A stretch of 64,000 nt of DNA, taken from assembly GCA_965242845.1 (NCBI GenBank), contig CBDETC010000002.1, forward strand, positions 744,001-808,000, written 5' to 3'. Under the pieces are notes generated by a model that saw only the letters and a program-made list of their open reading frames with translations, had not been told where the DNA came from and searched no databases. The stretch comes from RHLJ01 sp965242845. Its GTDB lineage: Bacteria; Bacteroidota; Rhodothermia; Balneolales; Balneolaceae. Shown here piece by piece: positions 25,424 to 33,409 of this stretch (position 1 is the stretch's first letter; every line of letters starts with the position of its first letter). Position numbers and translations under genes: made by a program.

Positions 25424-26438
25424 TTTATTAATTGCTCTGTTTCTACTGCTCTGTCAAATTCAGAGTATTGTAGCACAACAAACAGTTTCTGAAAGTGCTC
25501 AGCTTGAGAGTATTTATGAAGAAGCTAATTCCATTTCATCTGTTCGAAGCCTGATTATTCAGCAGCATGGAGAGTTAGTAGGCCAAACCTATTTCAATGG
25601 GCGTTCTGCTTCCAGGGATTACAACATCAAATCCGCATCCAAAAGCATCATCGGTCTGTTAGTTGGTATAGCCGTTGAAGAAGGCTATATCCCCTCCGTT
25701 GATGAACCCATCAGCACTTATTTCCCGGATTATTTTGATGAAAACCCCGATCCCAGAAAAGAAGCCATCACCGTAAAAAACCTGTTAAGCATGCAAGCCG
25801 GTTTAGCTTCCACCAGCTCTGGAAATTATGGAGCCTGGGTATTGAGCAATGATTGGGTTGGCTATGCACTGGATCAAAATTTTGTATCACGGATTGGTGG
25901 AAGAATGGTATATAGCACGGGTACTTCTCATCTGCTTTCTGTAATCATTACCAAGGCAACCGGGATGAGCACCAAATCCTTTGCTGAACGACATCTATTT
26001 GGGCCATTGGGCATTAATGTGGGCGGTTGGGACAGAGATCCACAAGGCTACTATATGGGGGGAAATAATATGGCTCTTTCTCCTGCTGATATGCTCAAAC
26101 TGGGACAGATGATTCTTGACGAAGGGAAATTCGAAGGAGAACAAATAATTTCTAAAGAATGGATCACTGATTCATTCAAGACCTATACCCACAGTAATTA
26201 CAACCCTTATGGCTATGGATACCAGTGGTGGAATACCCGAACCGGAGCCTATACTACTTTTTTTGCGTGGGGACACGGAGGCCAGTACATCATGATGATA
26301 CCGGAGCTGGACGCCGTGGTTGTGATCACTTCATCAGTAACTAATGAAAGCCGGAGAAGAACCTATAAGCGTCCTGTTTTCCTATTGGTTGAAGATCATA
26401 TCATCCCTTTTCTTGAAAGCAGAACTATTTCGAACTGA
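25365..26438 (+). CDS. Serine hydrolase, class C beta-lactamase/DD-peptidase fold
   Basis: A 357-residue secreted enzyme of the beta-lactamase/penicillin-binding family. A hydrophobic signal segment TSLLIALFLLLCQIQSIVA ends near residue 37. The catalytic motifs are SASK (Ser90, Lys93), a YST second motif in GGRMVYSTGTSHLL and HGG in FAWGHGGQYIMMIPEL near the end. This fold includes beta-lactamases, carboxypeptidases and esterases; the reaction cannot be named. The ATG at 25365 is chosen because CGGAG lies nine bases upstream; it overlaps the preceding 92-residue gene by 59 bases. The n-region is rather long, so a later non-ATG start is possible. Confidence 0.82.
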   Translation: MVAFRLLLGLKENRKIQKTSLLIALFLLLCQIQSIVAQQTVSESAQLESIYEEANSISSVRSLIIQQHGELVGQTYFNGRSASRDYNIKSASKSIIGLLVGIAVEEGYIPSVDEPISTYFPDYFDENPDPRKEAITVKNLLSMQAGLASTSSGNYGAWVLSNDWVGYALDQNFVSRIGGRMVYSTGTSHLLSVIITKATGMSTKSFAERHLFGPLGINVGGWDRDPQGYYMGGNNMALSPADMLKLGQMILDEGKFEGEQIISKEWITDSFKTYTHSNYNPYGYGYQWWNTRTGAYTTFFAWGHGGQYIMMIPELDAVVVITSSVTNESRRRTYKRPVFLLVEDHIIPFLESRTISN

Positions 26439-26512
26439 TTGGAGCTGAAAGTCTTTCTACAGGCTTCCCCTTTCCTTACCTTTCCACAGAACTTCACTCA
26501 GATTATACAACT

Positions 26513-28189
26513 ATGCGTCGGTTTTTTTCATTTGGGATAATACTAGGCATTCTGCTTTCCTCACCTGCATTCGCTTTCCAGGAGACAACTAATCCGGATT
26601 ACCTGGATAATCCTCGAAGAGCAGTTCATACTTTTATGCACTGGCAGCAACAAGGTCACGAAAACCTTGACCGCATTATCCTGCCTTTTGAGTTATCAGA
26701 TGGAGATAAAGAGGAGAAAACTGAGCTGGCTATTGAGTTGCGAAGAGTACTTGATGCCCGTGGTTTACTGGTTGTGTATGAGAACATTCCTAATAACCCT
26801 AATTATGCAGACAGCCTTTCCGGGCTAAACCAGTATATCCTATTCAATTCCCTTCCAGAAGTATACCTGGTTAAGCAAAATGGGAAATGGGTGTTTTCAG
26901 AAGCTACTATTGAACAAATACCGGATTTATATCAAGCTACCTTTTCAGGAGTAATTGAAGCCTTAATTGATGAGCTACCTGAATGGTCAAAAAATGAATG
27001 GTTTGGCGTTCAGATCTGGCAATACCTGGGCGTATTTCTATGGTTGCTCATTGGCTTCATACTGCGTCGGATTTTTGAATTCATACTGGATAATTACATC
27101 CGACGGGTAACTCAAAAAACTAAATTTACCTGGGATGATGACTTATTGGACGGAATCGAACGACCGATTGGCTTCATCTTCCTGATCGCCTTCTTTTATC
27201 TCACTTATACCAACCTGCAGCTCTCAGTACAGGTGAATCTTTATTTATCCAAGATTCTGGAAATAGCAGTTTCTGTGGGCTTTGTCTGGCTCTTCTACAA
27301 CCTTGCTGATGTATTTGCCAAATACCTTACGGTTGTTACTTCCAAAACCGGGAATAAGCTAGATGATCAGCTTGTACCGCTCGTCCGGAAAACGCTGCGC
27401 TTTTTTATTGTAACTATGGGTGTGATTTTGATCCTTCAAAATAACGGATATAATGTGGCTTCTCTTATAGCCGGTTTGGGGATTGGTGGTCTTGCCGTTG
27501 CCTTAGCTGCCAAAGATACACTGGCTAATTTCTTCGGCTCAATCACTATTTTTGCCGACAGGCCCTTCCGAATTGGCGACTGGATAAAGGTAGGAAATGT
27601 GGAAGGCGTGGTTGAAGAAGTTGGTTTCAGAACAACAAGGGTACGTACCTTTTATAATTCATTAGTATCCGTTCCTAATTCAAACATTGCCACCACGGAT
27701 ATTGACAACTATGGCTTGAGACAATATCGTCGTTTAAAAATGGTACTCAACCTTACCTATTCCACTACTCCTCAACAAATGGAAGCGTTTGTAGAAGGCC
27801 TTAAGGCAACGGTAAAAGCGAATAAACATTTTCGACAAGACTTTTATGAAATCCACTTCAACTCGTTTGGTGCTCACTCTCTCGATGTACTGGTTTATGT
27901 ATTTTTTGATGTACCGGATTGGAGTACAGAATTACAACAACGTCATAATTTCCTGTTAGAAATACTGAGACTAGCCCAGGAAATTGGGGTGGAATTTGCC
28001 TTCCCTACTCAAACCCTGCATGTAGATTCTTTCTATAAAGATGCTGAAAGACAGATCGGAACTTCCAGGACAGAAGAGGAACTCGCTACAGGCGTGTTTG
28101 AATTTGGCCCGGGAGGAAGCAAAGGAAAACCCGATGGCCTTAGAATTTTCAAGGATGGGAAAGAAGTAGATTTTGGAGCTAAAAAGTAG
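26513..28189 (+). CDS. MscS family mechanosensitive channel with periplasmic N-domain
   Basis: A 558-residue protein. The signal peptide is RFFSFGIILGILLSSPAFA. A periplasmic domain of about 130 residues follows, then membrane helices near 165-185, 218-240 and 250-270 and the pore-lining MscS helix YNVASLIAGLGIGGLAVALA. It continues into the diagnostic FFGSITIFADRPFRIGDWIK and VGFRTTRVRTFYNSLVSVPN beta domain. The cytoplasmic alpha-beta cap reaches about residue 510, with a Gly/Lys-rich tail. It relieves turgor on hypo-osmotic shock. The large N-domain makes it resemble the bigger MscS relatives rather than the minimal 286-residue channel. Confidence 0.9.
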   Translation: MRRFFSFGIILGILLSSPAFAFQETTNPDYLDNPRRAVHTFMHWQQQGHENLDRIILPFELSDGDKEEKTELAIELRRVLDARGLLVVYENIPNNPNYADSLSGLNQYILFNSLPEVYLVKQNGKWVFSEATIEQIPDLYQATFSGVIEALIDELPEWSKNEWFGVQIWQYLGVFLWLLIGFILRRIFEFILDNYIRRVTQKTKFTWDDDLLDGIERPIGFIFLIAFFYLTYTNLQLSVQVNLYLSKILEIAVSVGFVWLFYNLADVFAKYLTVVTSKTGNKLDDQLVPLVRKTLRFFIVTMGVILILQNNGYNVASLIAGLGIGGLAVALAAKDTLANFFGSITIFADRPFRIGDWIKVGNVEGVVEEVGFRTTRVRTFYNSLVSVPNSNIATTDIDNYGLRQYRRLKMVLNLTYSTTPQQMEAFVEGLKATVKANKHFRQDFYEIHFNSFGAHSLDVLVYVFFDVPDWSTELQQRHNFLLEILRLAQEIGVEFAFPTQTLHVDSFYKDAERQIGTSRTEEELATGVFEFGPGGSKGKPDGLRIFKDGKEVDFGAKK

Positions 28190-28194
28190 GGCTA

Positions 28195-28236
28195 GTTAAT
28201 GGTTATTGGGAAAGTGATTCACCAATAACCATTAAC
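28195..28236. repeat. 15-bp perfect inverted repeat between convergent genes
   Basis: GTTAATGGTTATTGG at 28195-28209 pairs perfectly with CCAATAACCATTAAC at 28222-28236 around a 12-base loop. A further partial copy (AATAACCAATCAC) follows. It begins 5 bases after the MscS stop. It may act as a hairpin transcript end, but no T-run follows directly on either strand. Confidence 0.6.
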
Positions 28237-28318
28237 GAATAACCAATCACAAAAAGGTCAAGTATAATGATAAAAGGGATACATGGTAAAAGAGGGACCT
28301 TACCTCGAACCCAGGTAT

Positions 28319-28693
28319 CTATACCTCTACCATTTCATTTACCGCATCGGTTAGCTTCTTTTCGGAAATAGGCTTCACCAGGAATTTGGAGTTAGTAACC
28401 TTAGACGCCCGTTCCACATGTTCTTTTCCTGAGTTTCCAGTTATAAAAAGAATGGGGGCGTTAGAGAATTCCCGAATGTGATGTGCCGCTGTTATCCCGT
28501 CCATATCCCCTTCTAACATAATATCCATGATAACGACATCAGGAGAGTATTTTCTTACAAGATTTACAGCTGTTTCCCCGTCTCGAATCTCGCCAATGGT
28601 CTTAAAAACCATTTCCTTCATCAGGTTTTCGTAGAGTATCGAGAGGATAAGATTGTCTTCAACAATAATGGCCTTTTTTGATATCTGCTCCAT
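28319..28693 (-). CDS. Single-domain response regulator (receiver only)
   Basis: A 124-residue CheY-like receiver with no output domain. It keeps the acidic pocket (IIVEDN), the phospho-acceptor Asp in DVVIMDIMLEGDMDG, the Thr in ILFITGNSG and the Lys in FLVKPIS, so it should be phosphorylated. It probably acts as a protein-interaction switch or phosphate shuttle for a histidine kinase encoded elsewhere. The start at 28693 (MEQISKKAII) is preferred because the receiver fold begins at once; an ATG at 28720 would add nine residues. Confidence 0.85.
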   Translation of the reverse strand: MEQISKKAIIVEDNLILSILYENLMKEMVFKTIGEIRDGETAVNLVRKYSPDVVIMDIMLEGDMDGITAAHHIREFSNAPILFITGNSGKEHVERASKVTNSKFLVKPISEKKLTDAVNEMVEV

Positions 28694-28740
28694 AGTACTT
28701 CTTTTGTATTCATAAGCCACCTAATCCTGTCTCCCAATAA

Positions 28741-28772
28741 AAAAACCCGACACGTGAATGTATCGGGTTTTT
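28741..28772 (-). terminator. Rho-independent terminator
   Basis: AAAAACCCGA at 28741-28750 pairs perfectly with TCGGGTTTTT at 28763-28772 around a 12-base loop. It follows the bacilliredoxin gene on the minus strand, and the A/T-rich ends give a U-tract on either strand. Confidence 0.85.
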
Positions 28773-28793
28773 AATACTCTCGCCAGCAAATTT

Positions 28794-29240
28794 TTATTTT
28801 TCTTCTTGCTTACCTGTAAAGGCTTCAAAAACCATCTTTAAATCCGCGGCTACATCGTTACTTGTTCGCCCTTCAATTCTGTGTCTTGGAATCATTGCTT
28901 TTATCTCTCCATCCACAAAATAGGCGAATGATGGAGAAGACGGAGGAAAATCGCTGAAATACGCTCTTGCATGAGCTGTTGCTTCTTTATCCTGACCAGC
29001 AAATACTGTTACCATGTGATCCGGTTTTGCTTCGGAATGCTCAAGAGCAATACCTAAACCTGGTCTTGCATTCCCTGCAGCACATCCACAAACAGAATTG
29101 ATTACCATGAGCATGGTTCCTTTATACTCGGTCATCGCTCGATCTACATCTTCAACTGTAGTTAGCTCTTCTACGCCAAATTGGGTGAGTTCTTCTCTCA
29201 TCCATGATGTGTCAGGGCCAACACCAAATCCAAATTGCAT
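28794..29240 (-). CDS. BrxA/BrxB family bacilliredoxin-like protein
   Basis: A 148-residue thioredoxin-fold protein of the YphP/YqiW group. The active site is NSVCGCAAGNARP with Cys51 and Cys53, the CGC motif of bacilliredoxins. VTVFAGQDKEATAHARAYF, PPSSPSFAYFVDGEI and PRHRIEGR complete the family pattern. In Bacillus these proteins remove bacillithiol from mixed disulfides; a related low-molecular-weight thiol use is inferred here. It sits next to the superoxide dismutase gene on the same strand, which suggests a shared oxidative-stress role, but a repeat fragment lies between the two, so they may be transcribed apart. Confidence 0.9.
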   Translation of the reverse strand: MQFGFGVGPDTSWMREELTQFGVEELTTVEDVDRAMTEYKGTMLMVINSVCGCAAGNARPGLGIALEHSEAKPDHMVTVFAGQDKEATAHARAYFSDFPPSSPSFAYFVDGEIKAMIPRHRIEGRTSNDVAADLKMVFEAFTGKQEEK

Positions 29241-29276
29241 AATATTAATAGTTTAGTTTCTCGTTTGCGCCCAAAA

Positions 29277-29308
29277 GTCCCCTCCTGGGAGGGGATTTAG
29301 GGGTGGGT
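29277..29308. repeat. Half copy of the ACCCACCCC-bounded repeat
   Basis: GTCCCCTCCTGGGAGGGGAT followed by TTAGGGGTGGGT matches the right half of the elements at 12178-12293 and 43318-43412. It lies between the superoxide dismutase and bacilliredoxin genes. The GGGAGGGG palindrome could form a hairpin in the transcript. Confidence 0.6.
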
Positions 29309-29315
29309 AAAATAA

Positions 29316-29921
29316 TTATTTAGCTCTGTTGTAGAACTCAGATACTTTATCCCAGTTTACCACATTCCAGAAAGCTGTTACATAATCAGGCCTTCTGTTT
29401 TGATAGTTCAGGTAGTATGCATGTTCCCAAACATCCAATCCAAGGATGGGCTTCATGCCATCCATAATCGGGCTATCCTGATTAGCAGTAGAAATCACTT
29501 TAAGTGCTCCGCCATCTACAACAAGCCATGCCCAACCAGAACCAAAACGGGTTGCCGCTGCTGCGCTGAATTGCTCTTTGAAAGCGTCAAAACTTCCAAA
29601 AGTTGAATTGATAGCATCTCCAAGGTCACCAGTTGGAGTGCCTCCTCCGTTTGGAGAAAGGATTTCCCAGAATAGTGAGTGATTAGCGAAACCACCGCCA
29701 TTGTTGATTACGGCTTGTTTCTTATCAGCTGGTAATGCATCAATGTTAGAAAGTACTTGTCCGATGTGCTTCCCTTCAAACTCAGTTCCTTCGAGGGCCG
29801 CATTAACTTTGGTAGTATATCCCTGGTGATGTTTCGTATGATGGATCTCCATAGTACGGGCATCAAAATGTGGTTCTAGCGCGTCATAAGCGTATGGGAG
29901 ATCAGGTAATGTATAAGCCAT
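29316..29921 (-). CDS. sodA: Superoxide dismutase, Fe/Mn family (Mn-type residues)
   Basis: A 201-residue cytoplasmic enzyme without signal peptide that turns superoxide into oxygen and hydrogen peroxide. Metal-ligand regions are MEIHHTKHHQGYTTKVNAAL (first His), NNGGGFANHSLFWEIL (second His) and LGLDVWEHAYYLNYQNRRPD (Asp and third His). The Gly-rich NNGGGFANHS and the NQDSPIMDG segment favour manganese over iron, though mixed use is possible. A good ribosome site (AGAGG, about seven bases before the ATG) supports the start at 29921. Confidence 0.95.
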   Translation of the reverse strand: MAYTLPDLPYAYDALEPHFDARTMEIHHTKHHQGYTTKVNAALEGTEFEGKHIGQVLSNIDALPADKKQAVINNGGGFANHSLFWEILSPNGGGTPTGDLGDAINSTFGSFDAFKEQFSAAAATRFGSGWAWLVVDGGALKVISTANQDSPIMDGMKPILGLDVWEHAYYLNYQNRRPDYVTAFWNVVNWDKVSEFYNRAK

Positions 29922-30076
29922 AATAATCCTCTTTTAAAATTTCTGTTTTCAAGTTGCAGGCAACTACTACTCGGTTGGTCTTCAACTATTTAAGGCTTGA
30001 AAGGTAAGCATAACCGCCTCTAAAATCGTTCCAGATGCGATACAAAGAATCTATCTTTATGATTTGTTAACCCTAT

Positions 30077-30140
30077 TGAACTTCGAACGTTGAACTTTAG
30101 AACATTGAACGTCGAAGTTCAGAGTTGCAAGTTCAACGTT
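30077..30140. repeat. Overlapping inverted repeats in the sod-DUF429 gap
   Basis: TGAACTTCGA (30077-30086) pairs with TCGAAGTTCA (30112-30121), and AACGTTGAACTT (30086-30097) pairs with AAGTTCAACGTT (30129-30140). Both pairs are perfect and interlaced, so alternative hairpins are possible. The stretch is built from variants of TTGAAC/GTTCAA. Confidence 0.6.
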
Positions 30141-30143
30141 TGA

Positions 30144-30175
30144 TGTTCTACTGTTCTACTGTTCTACTGTTCTAC
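30144..30175. repeat. Four tandem copies of TGTTCTAC
   Basis: Four perfect 8-base units run from 30144 to 30175. The last unit contains the stop codon of the minus-strand DUF429 gene, so the array forms the end of that transcript. It is a candidate slippage tract, outside the translated region apart from the final codons. Confidence 0.8.
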
Positions 30176-30879
30176 ACGTAGTGAACGGCTTTGGGTAATC
30201 CTTTGGAGTCTCTCTCTACTTCTTTTGGAATAGTTTTGATCCCTTTCTCAATTGATCTTTTTGCAAACAAGGCCAGGGCCATGGCGTCAACGATATCATC
30301 TTCTCCTACATCGCTTCGCCTCCACTCTTCCTTTATCTCCCTGAAAAAATCATCAGCAACTGGTTCTTCTTCGCGAATTAGTTCCAGTCTGTGACGAATT
30401 CCCTTTTTAAGATTCTTCTTTTGAAAAATCATTCCTCCATTCAGCTTTTGAAACAGAAGCTCCGGATGGCTTTCCATAATCTTCTCACTCCATCCTTCAT
30501 TAGAAGTAAGCAACTCATCAATCAGCTTAATTTTTGGCGTGATATTCCAGGCCTGTAGGGAAAGTTTCTTTTCGGTGTAATCAAAGCTGATCATATTTGC
30601 TTCCACATAACTGGGAGCATCTAAGGCCGGACGAATTGGGGGACTAAATACACTGGAAGCATAATCGCTGCCTAGTTCTTTTCTAAGCAAAGCATCACAT
30701 TCACGGGTATAGTCTTCATCTTCAAGCCCAATAGGCATATCGATGAATATTCGGTCGTACTCGGCGAAGGCAGCTTTCAAATCATCATTATTTTCAATGA
30801 TCTGATACTTTTCACTTCCTTCGTCAAAGGTGACTAATACCCACCCGATTTTACATCCGTCAATGCCTGCTGTTCTCAA
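30172..30879 (-). CDS. DUF429 family protein (RNase H-like fold)
   Basis: A 235-residue protein matching DUF429, a predicted RNase H-like nuclease group. The opening AGIDGCKIGWVLVTFDEG is the diagnostic strand with the first acidic residue. IFIDMPIGLEDEDYTRECDA gives the second. SSVFSPPIRPAL and the helix ESHPELLFQKLNGG follow, and EDDIVDAMALALFAKRSI gives a late acidic pair. No biochemical role is established for this group. It has no operon partner; the aspS gene upstream is separated by 136 bases that contain a repeat. Confidence 0.86.
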   Translation of the reverse strand: MRTAGIDGCKIGWVLVTFDEGSEKYQIIENNDDLKAAFAEYDRIFIDMPIGLEDEDYTRECDALLRKELGSDYASSVFSPPIRPALDAPSYVEANMISFDYTEKKLSLQAWNITPKIKLIDELLTSNEGWSEKIMESHPELLFQKLNGGMIFQKKNLKKGIRHRLELIREEEPVADDFFREIKEEWRRSDVGEDDIVDAMALALFAKRSIEKGIKTIPKEVERDSKGLPKAVHYV

Positions 30880-30908
30880 AATCGAATTCCTGAATTTATT
30901 AAAGTTTT

Positions 30909-30998
30909 GTCATATCGAACGTAAGTGAGATATCTATAAGACTTAAGCAAATACCTCAATCTTTAGATTTCTCGGCCGCAAAGCTCCCTCGAAATGAC
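30909..30998. repeat. GTCAT...ATGAC intergenic repeat, second locus
   Basis: It starts GTCATATCGAACG at 30909 and ends CTCGAAATGAC at 30998, with inner segments GTGAGATATCT and AGATTTCTC also inversely related. It fills most of the gap between the aspS stop and the DUF429 start. Its end closely resembles the last part of the 19074-19198 cluster. Confidence 0.62.
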
Positions 30999-31015
30999 AA
31001 ACACTAAATCCTCTT

Positions 31016-32788
31016 TCATTTCAAAGTTCTTTTCAGAGAAATGTGGAGCTCATTCAACTGGTCCGTTTCAACTTCTGACGGAGAGTTATCCATCATGCTC
31101 TGCGCCCGTTGATTTTTCGGAAATGCAATCACATCTCTCAAGCTCTTGGAGCCTGTTAGGATCATTAACAACCGATCTACTCCAAATGCAATTCCCCCAT
31201 GTGGAGGTGCACCATATTTAAAAGCATCGAGAAGGAAGCCAAATTTGTCTTCTGCCTCTTCTTTACCAATTCCAAGGGCATTAAACATTGTCTCTTGCAC
31301 CTTACGGCTATGAATTCTTATCGAACCACCGCCAAGCTCAAAGCCATTTAATACCAGGTCATAAGCCCGGGCTTTTACCGAAGCAGGATCGGTCTCCAGT
31401 TTTTCTAAATCTTCTTGTTTAGGAGAAGTAAACGGATGGTGCATAGCATGAAACCTCCTGCTTTCTTCATCCCATTCTAGCAGTGGAAAATCAGTTACCC
31501 AAAGCAGGTTAAATGCTTCTTCGTTAATCAACCCAAATTCTTCACCTACCATTAAACGTAGGTGACCAAGTTGCTGAAGTACGGAAGGTTTTGGGCCCGC
31601 AAGAATAAATACCAAATCCCCGGTATTTGCTCCTGAAGCTTCAACCATTTGAGCTACAATTTCATCAGTGAGGAATTTGGCCACACTGCATAAAGGGCCC
31701 TCTTCTAACATTTTGATGTAGATTAATCCACCGGCACCCGTTTCTTTCTTCACTCGTTCCGTCCACCGATCGATAGCTCCACGTCCCATTTCTCCTTGTC
31801 CCGGAATAGTAATACCAACCACGGCTCCACCATTTGCAACGGTTCCGGAAAAAACTTTGAACTCTGCATCTTTCACTATTTCAGAAAAATCAACAAACTC
31901 TAAACCAAAACGAGTATCTGGTTTATCGGATCCATAGGTATTCATTACCTGCTCATAGCTCATTCTTGGGAATGGGGTCTCAAGATCAACCCCAACGGTT
32001 TCCTTAAATACTTGCTTCATCAGGCCTTCGTGAAGTGAAAACACTGCTTCTTCGTCTACAAAACTCATCTCCACATCAATCTGAGTAAACTCAGGCTGGC
32101 GATCTGCCCTTAAGTCTTCATCCCGGAAACACTTGGTAATCTGGAAATATCGGTCGTAACCAGACACCATTAATAACTGCTTATAAGTCTGGGGACTTTG
32201 AGGCAATGCAAAAAACTTTCCGGGGTTTACCCTACTTGGCACGAGGTAATCACGAGCTCCTTCCGGGGTGCTCTTCATAAGTACGGGAGTTTCTACTTCT
32301 GCGAAATTATGACTGTGATAGTAGGACCTAATTGCCTGATAAGCTTTGGACCTCATCATCAGTTTATTCTGCATTTCAGGACGGCGCAAATCCAGGTATC
32401 GATACCGAAGCCTGGTTTCCTCATTGGTAGGGATACCATCCTTGATCTCAAACGGAGGGGTTTCCGCTTCCGAATAAATAATCATATCCGTAACCTCGAT
32501 CTCCACTTCACCAGTTACCAGGTTCGGATTGATATTCTCTTCTCCCCGCTCAATTACTTTTCCCTTAATACCAATTACATATTCTGCACGCAAGCCTTCG
32601 CCACGCTCATGTAATGCTGCATCTGTTTCTGTGAATACAATTTGAGTGATTCCATATCGATCTCTCAAATCAATAAAAATCAACCCTCCCAAATCGCGCC
32701 GGGGACCTACCCAGCCGTTCAAGATTACTTGCTTACCGATATCTTTAGCGGTTAATTCTCCACAAGTATGTGTTCTTTGTAAAGTCAT
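31016..32788 (-). CDS. aspS: Aspartate--tRNA ligase
   Basis: A 590-residue bacterial-type class II synthetase. An OB-fold anticodon-binding domain opens the protein (ILNGWVGPRRDLGGLIFIDL). Motif 2 is seen in FQITKCFRDEDLRADRQPEF, and the aspartate-specific QSPQTYKQLLMVSGYDRY is present. An inserted GAD domain of about 100 residues lies near 290-400, and motif 3 is GIAFGVDRLLMILTGSKSL. It attaches Asp to tRNA-Asp. Whether it also charges tRNA-Asn cannot be told from sequence here. It is a single gene with a separate upstream region; the gap to the divergent membrane-protein gene is 85 bases. Confidence 0.96.
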   Translation of the reverse strand: MTLQRTHTCGELTAKDIGKQVILNGWVGPRRDLGGLIFIDLRDRYGITQIVFTETDAALHERGEGLRAEYVIGIKGKVIERGEENINPNLVTGEVEIEVTDMIIYSEAETPPFEIKDGIPTNEETRLRYRYLDLRRPEMQNKLMMRSKAYQAIRSYYHSHNFAEVETPVLMKSTPEGARDYLVPSRVNPGKFFALPQSPQTYKQLLMVSGYDRYFQITKCFRDEDLRADRQPEFTQIDVEMSFVDEEAVFSLHEGLMKQVFKETVGVDLETPFPRMSYEQVMNTYGSDKPDTRFGLEFVDFSEIVKDAEFKVFSGTVANGGAVVGITIPGQGEMGRGAIDRWTERVKKETGAGGLIYIKMLEEGPLCSVAKFLTDEIVAQMVEASGANTGDLVFILAGPKPSVLQQLGHLRLMVGEEFGLINEEAFNLLWVTDFPLLEWDEESRRFHAMHHPFTSPKQEDLEKLETDPASVKARAYDLVLNGFELGGGSIRIHSRKVQETMFNALGIGKEEAEDKFGFLLDAFKYGAPPHGGIAFGVDRLLMILTGSKSLRDVIAFPKNQRAQSMMDNSPSEVETDQLNELHISLKRTLK

Positions 32789-32873
32789 GCTTCGTTCGAT
32801 GAATCGTAGAGTGAATTTTTTATGTTAGAAAGGCGCTGAAAATACGCATTATGAAAACGAATCGCTTGCTAGT

Positions 32874-33302
32874 ATGAGTGGAAACCTCATATTTGTACTT
32901 AATTTTGGGACAACTCTTTTTTTAACCGGTCTTATATGGACTGTTCAATTAGTGCATTATCCTTCTTTCCATTTCGCTGATCGCGAAAAATTCAAAGAGT
33001 TCCACATCTTACACAGCAAAAGAATCAGCATCCTCGTTGTTCCACTAATGATCTTTGAATTAATAAGCTCCGGAGTTCTATGGTGGGAATCTTCCCCACT
33101 TAGTTTAAACAGCATCGGCTTTTACCTGGTAATTGCTATCTGGATTTCGACTGGACTCTTATCTGTTCCGGCTCATAATAAATTGATGTCCGGAATGGAA
33201 GAAAAAGCCATCCGATTTCTCATAACTACCAATTGGCTTAGAACCATTTTATGGACGGTAAAAGCTTCATTAGGTCTGTATTTTCTTAATCTTAGCTTGT
33301 AA
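32874..33302 (+). CDS. Small integral membrane protein with four helices
   Basis: I do not recognise a named family with certainty. The 142-residue chain has four hydrophobic stretches: FVLNFGTTLFLTGLIWTVQL, ISILVVPLMIFELISSGVLW, IGFYLVIAIWISTGLLSV and TILWTVKASLGLYFL. A charged loop (FADREKFKEFHILHSKR) joins helices one and two, and a short AHNKLMSG loop precedes the last. The layout resembles DUF1772-like four-helix membrane proteins. Its conserved-looking His residues (QLVHYPSFHF, EFHILH) could bind a metal or haem, which is speculation. Confidence 0.72.
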   Translation: MSGNLIFVLNFGTTLFLTGLIWTVQLVHYPSFHFADREKFKEFHILHSKRISILVVPLMIFELISSGVLWWESSPLSLNSIGFYLVIAIWISTGLLSVPAHNKLMSGMEEKAIRFLITTNWLRTILWTVKASLGLYFLNLSL

Positions 33303-33409
33303 GTCTAATATTGATTTAAAAAACATTTTTGCTAAAACACTTTTTTCAGGTACTTTAGCAGTCCTTTTAAAGAATTAGCGAACACTCATTAAGCCTGGGG
33401 AGGTCTTAA

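Noticed and set aside
30144..30175. CRISPR array
   Set aside because: The repeats are 8 bases long and directly adjacent, without spacers; it is a simple tandem repeat.
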